Assembly: GCA_910584215.1 (NCBI GenBank)
Contig: CAJTYI010000044.1
Location: 2,068 to 23,480, forward strand
Length of the DNA: 21,413 nucleotides
Source of the DNA: an uncultured Roseburia sp.
GTDB taxonomy: Bacteria > Bacillota > Clostridia > Lachnospirales > Lachnospiraceae
Reading direction: 5' to 3'
The notes beneath the pieces are model-generated. The model had not been told where the DNA came from. It did no database searches and saw only the letters and a list, made by a program, of their open reading frames with translations. Every line of letters begins with the position of its first letter. Within the stretch, counting starts at the first letter, position 1. This document shows, piece after piece, positions 16,028-21,413 of the stretch. A program made the translations under genes and the position numbers.

Positions 16028-17160
16028 CCTTCAGATTTCCACCCCCAGCATGCACGCGCTCTCTCCACCAAGATCTCCATGGTATCCTTATCGCCGCATC
16101 GATACATGTCCCTGACATAAGTGTCGGTCAAAAATCCGCCCACTCTCTGATAGTAAATGGCAAAATCACTGACCGTCAAAGATTCTCCGTTTTCATCTTC
16201 ATAACTGTATCGCGCCAATATGGCAATATCTTTTAACCCGTCGCCGTCGATATCACGGCAGTTGATGCCCCGCAGGGCATAGAGGCTCTCATAGTCCCCC
16301 ATCGGCTGTAAGCAGGATACGATACCGCCCTGCTGATTGACCAGATAAACCATAAAGATATCATAATTGGAAATCCGATAAATCCCCGGAACCACTTTAA
16401 GCTTTCCGTGTTTTTCAAATGTACGGTAATAGCTCTGCCCCTCAGATATCGTAAACCCCTGCCGCAAAAGCTCCCCTAGCGTAACCGATGTATACAAAAA
16501 TTCGGTTGAGCGGCCGTCCCTGACATAGGCCGTGATGACCTCCGCGCTCTGGTTCATGCCAAATCGGTTGATTTTGTCCGATATGCGATAATCTCTGTAA
16601 AAACCCATCCCGCCGTCCGCAAACAAAACATCGCCGATTTTATAGGGCACCCCCGCGTAATCGCCGCCCGCATTGACGCAGGTAGTAATCAATATGATAT
16701 CCATATTTCCGTCGCGGTTTAAGTCGCGAAACGACACTGCGGCGATATCCCTGCCCGGCTGCTCAAGCCGCCCCGTGAACCTGTGGTTGACCTCAAGCTG
16801 CTCCGTCCGGTAAACGATCTGCCCGTCCCCGTCTGCAAAAAATAAAACGAGCCGATGGGAAGCAGCGTCAAAGGCTGGAATCACTGACACTTCCCCGCAG
16901 GCTTTCATCTCGAGCAGAAAAATCTGATCTTCCACGATCTCAAATCCGTTTGCGGAAATATCCGCGCGCTCTGCTACCCTTTGTATACGCTCCTGATATT
17001 CCAGATACTCCTCATATACCTGCCTGTCTGCTTCCTTGTCCCCGTCCTGCGCCGCACTGATATCAAAACAAGTCCCCACACCGATGTCAAAACAAGTCCA
17101 GGCGAGAAGCACAAATAGCAGCAGCACAGACAAGCCTCTTTTGCAAATCAGAGATCTCAA
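16024..17160 (-). CDS. Exported FG-GAP/VCBS-like protein
   Basis: This 378-residue protein has a signal-like N-terminus (basic residues then a hydrophobic stretch at about 9-21) and is probably exported. Two calcium-binding-type loops, DLNRDGNMDI (about 146-155) and DIDGDGLKDI (about 303-312), are the hallmark of FG-GAP/VCBS beta-propeller repeats. Cysteines near positions 23 and 31 do not fit a good lipobox. A longer frame extends far into rarA, but the start is TTG at 17160: GGAGG lies seven bases before it, and it overlaps the rarA stop (TTGA). A 24-bp duplication sits right after the signal region. Its place directly before the response regulator suggests a role in sensing by the two-component system, but this is inference. 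Confidence 0.78.
   Translation of the reverse strand: MRSLICKRGLSVLLLFVLLAWTCFDIGVGTCFDISAAQDGDKEADRQVYEEYLEYQERIQRVAERADISANGFEIVEDQIFLLEMKACGEVSVIPAFDAASHRLVLFFADGDGQIVYRTEQLEVNHRFTGRLEQPGRDIAAVSFRDLNRDGNMDIILITTCVNAGGDYAGVPYKIGDVLFADGGMGFYRDYRISDKINRFGMNQSAEVITAYVRDGRSTEFLYTSVTLGELLRQGFTISEGQSYYRTFEKHGKLKVVPGIYRISNYDIFMVYLVNQQGGIVSCLQPMGDYESLYALRGINCRDIDGDGLKDIAILARYSYEDENGESLTVSDFAIYYQRVGGFLTDTYVRDMYRCGDKDTMEILVERARACWGWKSEG
17055..17102. repeat. 24-bp tandem duplication inside the FG-GAP-like gene
   Basis: Two adjacent 24-bp copies (17055-17078 and 17079-17102) agree at about 19 positions, sharing the core TCAAAACAAGTCC. They encode TCFDIGVG followed by TCFDISAA near the signal-peptide junction, so the frame is kept. 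The second cysteine makes the choice of processing site ambiguous. Confidence 0.7.
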
Positions 17161-18491
17161 TGTGCTTCCTCCACCTTTTGTTCTTTCCACTGTAAAATAT
17201 GTTCCAATTTTTCTTTTACCTGTTTCTCGCCGCCCTCTTCCCCAGGCCGGTAATATCTTCGGTCCTCCAGCGCCTTGGGCAGACATCTCATCCGCGCCAT
17301 CTTTTCCTCCGTGTCATGCGCGTAAATATAGCCTTTGCCGTAATTGAGATTTTTCATCAGATCGGTCGGCGCATTGCAAATCCACAGAGGCACCGGCTCA
17401 GCCGGACGCTCTCTGATGTCTTTTTTGCATTCCTCGCAGGCCACATAGAGCGCATTTGACTTGGGCGCCATGGAAAGATAGACGACGGCGTGCGCCAAAT
17501 GCACGTCGCACTCGGGCATCCCCAGAAAATGACACGCCTGAAAGGCGGCAACCGCAACCGAAAGCGCGCCGGAATCAGCCATCCCCACATCCTCGCTGGC
17601 AAAACGAATCAGCCGCCTGGCAATATAAAGCGGCTCTTCCCCGCCGTCAAGCATCCGCTGCATCCAGTAGACAGCCGCGTCGGGGTCACTGTTGCGCATT
17701 GATTTGTGCAGGGCGGAAATCATATTATAGTGTTCTTCCCCGTTTTTGTCATAGAGAAGAGAGCGTCGGTTGAAACACTGGGAGAGCACCTCCTCATCCA
17801 CGCACAAAACGCCCTTTTCATTCATCCTGCCGTTAAACACTGCCATCTCCAGCGTATTGAGCGCGGTCCGCGCGTCGCCGTTTGCAAAACGCGCGATGGC
17901 CGATATATATGTATCTTCAATGGAAACCCGCAGACTGCCAAGTCCCTTTTCGCTTGTGACGGCTCTCCTCAATAGCTCGGCCAGGTCGCCCGCTTCCAAT
18001 GCTTTTAAGATAAAAACACGGCACCTTGAGAGTAGAGCGGAGTTTATCTCAAAAGACGGGTTTTCCGTCGTCGCCCCCACTAAAATGATGCTGCCCTTTT
18101 CCACAAAAGGCAGAAACGCGTCCTGCTGTGCTTTGTTGAAGCGGTGAATCTCGTCGGCAAAGAGCAGCGTCTTAATCCCCAGCCGCCGGTTGGCCTCGGC
18201 CCGGTGCATCACCTCTTTGACCTCTTTGATGCCGCTTGTCACCGCACTAAATTCTACAAACTCCGCCCTAGTCCTGTTGGCGATAATCCGGGCGAGCGTA
18301 GTCTTGCCCACGCCCGGAGGTCCCCAGAAAATCATCGAGGAAACCTGGTCCTCCTCGATGAGGCGGCGCAGGATCTTGCCCTGCCCCACCAAATGCTGCT
18401 GTCCAACGTATTCGTCCAGCGTCGCCGGCCTAAGACGTGTCGCCAGCGGCGCCGCGCTCTCACGGTTATCAAATAGACTCATCTGCTCCAT
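17157..18491 (-). CDS. rarA: Replication-associated recombination AAA+ ATPase RarA (MgsA)
   Basis: RarA is a clamp-loader-like AAA+ ATPase that acts at stalled replication forks. The 444 residues match the family length. Walker A GPPGVGKTT lies at 57-65 and Walker B with LLFADEIHRF at about 109-117, followed by sensor and arginine-finger regions and the C-terminal tetramerisation domain (about 300-430, with SEDVGMADSGAL). The start at 18491 has GGAGGG about nine bases upstream. The stop overlaps the TTG start of the FG-GAP-like gene, so an unrelated DNA-repair gene heads the two-component operon, probably through read-through. Confidence 0.95.
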   Translation of the reverse strand: MEQMSLFDNRESAAPLATRLRPATLDEYVGQQHLVGQGKILRRLIEEDQVSSMIFWGPPGVGKTTLARIIANRTRAEFVEFSAVTSGIKEVKEVMHRAEANRRLGIKTLLFADEIHRFNKAQQDAFLPFVEKGSIILVGATTENPSFEINSALLSRCRVFILKALEAGDLAELLRRAVTSEKGLGSLRVSIEDTYISAIARFANGDARTALNTLEMAVFNGRMNEKGVLCVDEEVLSQCFNRRSLLYDKNGEEHYNMISALHKSMRNSDPDAAVYWMQRMLDGGEEPLYIARRLIRFASEDVGMADSGALSVAVAAFQACHFLGMPECDVHLAHAVVYLSMAPKSNALYVACEECKKDIRERPAEPVPLWICNAPTDLMKNLNYGKGYIYAHDTEEKMARMRCLPKALEDRRYYRPGEEGGEKQVKEKLEHILQWKEQKVEEAH

Positions 18492-18583
18492 GACGATGTC
18501 CCTCCTCGTCCCGCTGCCGCCGTCTCGCGGCTGTTGCGTGGCTCAATTCCAGATGAAAATGCAACGCCATATATGGCTGACAC

Positions 18584-20011
18584 TTATTGTTTTGCCTTTG
18601 TCTCGCTCGCTTTCGCCGCCTCACTTCCTGTCGGCGCTTCACTTCCCGTCGTCTCGCTTTCTGCCGACGCCTCGCTTCCTGTCGGCGCTTCACTTCCCGT
18701 CGTCTCGTTTTCTGCCGACGCCTCGCTTCCCGTCGTCTCGCTTTCTGTCGTCTCGCTTCCTGTCATCTCGCTTTCCCCTGCCACATTCTCAGTAATCACC
18801 GCTGCCTGTTTTACCACATCTAGCGCCAGATTGCTCAAATAGAGTGCTTTGGTATAGTTTTCCCCATATACCGTATCACCGTATCCGTAGCTGTAATAGA
18901 TATCTTCCTGTGACTGATACGTTCCACTGTCGATCAAAGCCTTGACATACGCGTCGTACTCTTCCTGCACGAACGTGATCCCCTCCTTGTCGGCCACCGC
19001 GTCCATAATACACTCCATGCCCACCTGTTCGCGGATGCCCCGCTCCCAGGTCTCCTGCGCCTCCTCGAGCGTAACGCCATAGTATGTGCTAAGATAGCTC
19101 TCCAACTGGCTCTCGTCTCCGCCGCAGTTGCTCTCGATAAAAGAATGTCTGTAATCGTTTAATCTGGCTGTCAGGTAATCCTCCGGCAGATTTAACTCGC
19201 AATTCGCCAGCATATAGTCCTGTATCGCCCCGTTAATATCGCTTCCCCGCTGTGCCTGCGCCTGGCTGGTGAGATAATCTTCCAAAAACTGCCACATTTC
19301 CTCTACCGTGTCAACGCGGAACTGATCTTTTGCAAACGCGTCGTCTACATTGTCGATCGTCACCTGTTTTTGCACGGAATTGACCGTAAAGGTAAATACA
19401 ACCTCTTTTCCGGCCAGCTCTGTATTTCCGTAATCCGCCGGAAACGTCACTTTAGATTCGATGGTATCGCCGACTTTGGCGCCCTTTAATCCGTCGGTAA
19501 AGCCGTCGATATAGCCGCCTGACGCCAGACTGCCCACGGAGCGGTTATTGTCTACGTCAATATTTTGGTCGGTGGCACTGCCCCCCGTAAACGCTTCGCC
19601 GTCCAATGTCCCCACATAATCGACGTTTACCACGTCACCGGCTCCCACCTGGGTCTTGGTATCATCCGCCAGATAAAATCCTCCATATTGCGCGGTGAAG
19701 TCGTCGATCGTCTCACTCAGATAATCGACGGCGTCTTGCCTTTCGACGCTGTAATCTCTCGTCAGGGTAACCGGAACCCCTTTGTAGTCGCAGAGCGAGA
19801 CAACATAATCGGAACCTTTGATCTGGAAATTGCGGCTCTCACTGATATACTCTGCCTCCGTGTCCGCGGTTTCGGATTCCACAGACGAAACGTCGCCAAC
19901 CTCGCTTTGCTCCGTGGAATCGACCGCTTCCTCCCCGTCTTTTGCACCGCAGGCGGTAAGCGTGCCCATCAGCATCGTTCCTAATACTATCGCAGCTATT
20001 TTCTTTTTCAT
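18584..20011 (-). CDS. Trigger-factor/FKBP-like prolyl isomerase lipoprotein
   Basis: This 475-residue protein is a predicted lipoprotein on the outer face of the membrane: the signal ends in LTAC with lipid-carrying Cys21. A trigger-factor-type FKBP prolyl isomerase domain lies at about 124-212 (GDVVNVDYVGTLDGEAF, DGLKGAKVGD, FPADYGN), followed by a helical trigger-factor C-terminal region (about 215-400). It probably helps fold secreted proteins, a role like PrsA. The last 64 residues are a low-complexity Ser/Glu/Thr/Gly/Ala tail with tandem repeats, perhaps a wall-spanning spacer. A longer frame starts six codons upstream, but GGAGG sits six bases before ATG 20011. It lies 92 bp before rarA. 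Confidence 0.9.
   Translation of the reverse strand: MKKKIAAIVLGTMLMGTLTACGAKDGEEAVDSTEQSEVGDVSSVESETADTEAEYISESRNFQIKGSDYVVSLCDYKGVPVTLTRDYSVERQDAVDYLSETIDDFTAQYGGFYLADDTKTQVGAGDVVNVDYVGTLDGEAFTGGSATDQNIDVDNNRSVGSLASGGYIDGFTDGLKGAKVGDTIESKVTFPADYGNTELAGKEVVFTFTVNSVQKQVTIDNVDDAFAKDQFRVDTVEEMWQFLEDYLTSQAQAQRGSDINGAIQDYMLANCELNLPEDYLTARLNDYRHSFIESNCGGDESQLESYLSTYYGVTLEEAQETWERGIREQVGMECIMDAVADKEGITFVQEEYDAYVKALIDSGTYQSQEDIYYSYGYGDTVYGENYTKALYLSNLALDVVKQAAVITENVAGESEMTGSETTESETTGSEASAENETTGSEAPTGSEASAESETTGSEAPTGSEAAKASETKAKQ
18621..18722. repeat. 51-bp tandem repeat encoding the lipoprotein tail
   Basis: Two adjacent 51-bp copies (18621-18671 and 18672-18722) differ at about two positions and encode 17-residue units of the type SEASAE-S/N-ETTGSEAPTG. 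Shorter, partly matching pieces continue to about 18770. Being nearly identical and in frame, the copy number is likely variable between strains. Confidence 0.85.
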
Positions 20012-20083
20012 TATAATCCTCCATTTCAAATGACGTTTTCTTTTCCTGCCGCCGTCACTATCTTTACCTGAAATAACTTATCT

Positions 20084-20112
20084 ACCATAGCATAAATAGC
20101 GCAAAAAGAAAA
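20084..20112 (-). promoter_or_regulatory. Possible promoter of the FKBP lipoprotein gene
   Basis: On the minus strand TATGGT (20084-20089) with an adjacent TGC extended element lies 17 bp from a poor -35, TTTTCT (20107-20112). It sits about 75 bp upstream of the start. This is the best candidate I can see and is weak. Confidence 0.3.
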
Positions 20113-20181
20113 GCGTCAGCACAAAATTTTCACAATTATCTATATTGTTTCCATTTTTCCTAACTTGTACACATTCGGGAA

Positions 20182-20210
20182 TTGCTTTTTTGTCGAACCA
20201 ATGGTACAAT
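20182..20210 (+). promoter_or_regulatory. Promoter of the small membrane protein gene
   Basis: TTGCTT (20182-20187) and TACAAT (20205-20210) are 17 bp apart, with TGG directly before the -10 as an extended element. The start site near 20217 leaves about 27 leader bases with GGAGG at 20231-20235. Confidence 0.68.
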
Positions 20211-20243
20211 TAAGTATCAACGTGTTTTTAGGAGGATATGAGC

Positions 20244-20753
20244 ATGAATCCAGTTGCTATTGTCTTACTGGTCATTCTCGCCATTTTGCTGATCGCAACG
20301 ATTGTGTTATATTTTCTTGGCAAAAAGGCGCAGAAAAAAAAGGAAGAACAGGATGTACAACTCGCAGCCAACGCACAGACCGTCACGATGCTAGTCATCG
20401 ACAAAAAGCGAATGCCCATCAAAGATGCCGGACTGCCGCAGATCGTTTTGGAGCAGACGCCAAAGCTGATGCGGCGCTCGAAACTACCGATCGTAAAGGC
20501 AAAGGTCGGCCCAAAGATCATGTCGCTGATTGCCGACGAGTCCATCTTTGAACTGATTCCCGTCAAAAAGGAGATCAAAGCTTCCGTCAGCGGACTTTAT
20601 ATTACCAAAGTCAGTGGCATACGCGGACCCTTGGAGAAGCCGGAAGGGAAAAAGAGCTTTCGCCTGCGCCTGAAAGAAAAAGCCGACCGGGCTGCCGTGG
20701 AGGCGCAAAAAAACAGAGATGAGCTCGCTGCGGCGAAAAAACGCAAAAAATAA
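20244..20753 (+). CDS. Unrecognised single-pass membrane protein with basic cytoplasmic part
   Basis: I do not recognise this 169-residue protein. It has one N-terminal hydrophobic helix (about 4-25), then a strongly basic soluble part rich in Lys and Glu. A central segment (about 45-125) has alternating hydrophobic residues suggesting a small folded domain, and the end (about 135-169) is charged and probably helical. The positive charges after the helix place the soluble part in the cytoplasm. ATG 20238 is only two bases from GGAGG, so the ATG at 20244, eight bases away, is the likely start. It has its own promoter and terminator and is a single-gene unit. Confidence 0.78.
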   Translation: MNPVAIVLLVILAILLIATIVLYFLGKKAQKKKEEQDVQLAANAQTVTMLVIDKKRMPIKDAGLPQIVLEQTPKLMRRSKLPIVKAKVGPKIMSLIADESIFELIPVKKEIKASVSGLYITKVSGIRGPLEKPEGKKSFRLRLKEKADRAAVEAQKNRDELAAAKKRKK

Positions 20754-20785
20754 CTTCCCGGTCAATCTTGTGAGATTATTTTATT

Positions 20786-20820
20786 AAGCCTGTCGGCTGT
20801 GTGCTGACGGGTTTATTTTT
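20786..20820 (+). terminator. Intrinsic terminator of the small membrane protein gene
   Basis: A 12-bp stem (20786-20797 with 20803-20814, three G-T wobbles) around a TGTGT loop is followed by ATTTTT. It begins 33 bp after the stop codon. Confidence 0.85.
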
Positions 20821-20958
20821 ATGTTGAAAGGAAAATCATTTGCAGGTTGCAGAGTATAGGTTATTAGCCTGTAAACTTTATACCATATAAATGAATAAAT
20901 ATGCCAAATGGTTCTTATTCGGAAGTGACATTCTTTTTGTTCCCAGTATCAATGAAAA
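20821..20958. other. Intergenic stretch without recognisable features
   Basis: This A+T-rich spacer lies between the terminator and the 3' end of the XRE regulator gene. A 12-codon ATG frame at 20821 has no ribosome site. I see no convincing promoter, terminator or RNA in it. Confidence 0.5.
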
Positions 20959-21413
20959 TCATTTTTTCTGTCTATTGGTAAAACTCTTTGCCCAAATAAC
21001 TATAACGATTGCAGTTGCAATTAAAAGCTCTGCAAAGATTACAGGTTTTCCCCATACTTCCCATTCTAAAGAGAAATAGAAATATTTCCCGACAAAAAAT
21101 GCAGCAAAGAATACTAAATAAACTGCAACTGAATATAAAATGTTTTTAAAAATTTTTATGCGTATTTGCTCCCTGTTTAACAGTTGCTTTTGTTGCTGCT
21201 CCAGCATATCTGTCTTAACTGATAATTCATCTATTTCTGACGGTTTCAACAGATAATCCAGTGTTACATTAAATACCTTGCTCAATTCAACAATCTTTTC
21301 TACTTCGGGTATAACTTGCCTGCTTTCCCATTTTGAGATAGACTGTCTTGAAACATTTAACAGCTCGGCTAATTGTTCTTGCGTCAAATCTCTGCCTTTG
21401 CGTAACGTTATAA
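20959..21413 (-). CDS. Membrane-anchored XRE-family regulator, 5' end outside the window
   Basis: The visible part is an N-terminal helix-turn-helix of the XRE/Cro type (LTQEQLAELLNVSRQSISKWE, then a VIPEVEKIVELSKVFNVTLDYLL stretch), a glutamine-rich linker, and two hydrophobic helices at the C-terminus. This layout is common in Firmicutes regulators anchored to the membrane. The frame stays open to the window edge (TLRKGRD precedes LTQEQ), so the real start lies beyond 21413; a TTG at 21387 would cut into the first helix and is not the start. The gene is far more A+T-rich than its neighbours (15 G+C in the 60 bases 21121-21180), suggesting acquisition. Its targets are unknown. Confidence 0.88.
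   Translation of the reverse strand, partial: ITLRKGRDLTQEQLAELLNVSRQSISKWESRQVIPEVEKIVELSKVFNVTLDYLLKPSEIDELSVKTDMLEQQQKQLLNREQIRIKIFKNILYSVAVYLVFFAAFFVGKYFYFSLEWEVWGKPVIFAELLIATAIVIVIWAKSFTNRQKK

Noticed and set aside
16024..17286. A 420-residue version of the FG-GAP-like protein starting inside rarA
   Set aside because: It would overlap rarA by 130 bp and bury the hydrophobic signal; TTG 17160 has a good ribosome site and gives an N-terminal signal.
18566..18577. Perfect 12-bp palindrome GCCATATATGGC just after the FKBP lipoprotein stop
   Set aside because: It has no loop and no T tract, so it is not an intrinsic terminator, and nothing ties it to a known operator.
18534..18842. Long plus-strand frames opposite the lipoprotein tail
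   Set aside because: They arise from the repetitive Ser/Glu coding sequence read backwards and contain only Ser/Arg/Leu/Val-rich low-complexity repeats.

Overview
This 21.4 kb stretch of bacterial chromosome looks like an anaerobic Firmicute, most likely a Lachnospiraceae-type Clostridia. That is an inference from strong GGAGG ribosome sites, consensus sigma-A promoters, a long glutamine-dependent NadE, Hsp33, and an IlvB with a cysteine-rich insertion. Most genes lie on the minus strand. There are no tRNA, rRNA, CRISPR, phage or intact insertion-sequence features. Most of the window is housekeeping or cell-envelope DNA; more A+T-rich, probably acquired material appears near 8.0-8.7 kb and at the right edge.

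Left part (1-5.9 kb): two divergent near-consensus promoters sit at the left edge. The rightward one drives a PAP2-type membrane phosphatase. It converges on a minus-strand cluster of a SAM methyltransferase, hslO (Hsp33) and nadE, with a strong hairpin between the converging genes. A divergent intergenic region then carries a good promoter for an unrecognised two-helix membrane protein.

Middle (5.9-11.4 kb): a predicted six-hairpin (alpha/alpha)6 carbohydrate-active protein with its own promoter, and a DUF1349 (concanavalin-like) protein. Between DUF1349 and ilvN lie what look like decayed, frameshifted pieces of an AraC-family regulator. Together these may be the remains of a sugar-use cassette. 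The ilvB-ilvN acetolactate synthase operon follows, with a consensus promoter and a leader too short for T-box or peptide attenuation.

Right-middle (11.4-18.5 kb): a minus-strand series of rarA, an exported FG-GAP-like protein, an OmpR-family response regulator, a HAMP sensor kinase, an unrecognised anchored extracytoplasmic protein, and a fused amidase/polysaccharide deacetylase acting on the cell wall. The first four genes overlap or nearly abut. Just before the amidase/deacetylase gene lie six copies of TGATGN spaced exactly 11 bp apart. They end 10 bp before a -10-like element that lacks a -35. This is the geometry of an OmpR-family activator site, and it suggests that the neighbouring two-component system switches on the wall enzyme. 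This is the most interesting signal in the window.

Right end (18.6-21.4 kb): a trigger-factor/FKBP-like lipoprotein with a repetitive Ser/Glu/Thr/Gly tail, a small single-pass membrane protein followed by a clear terminator, and the 3' part of an A+T-rich membrane-anchored XRE regulator cut by the window edge.
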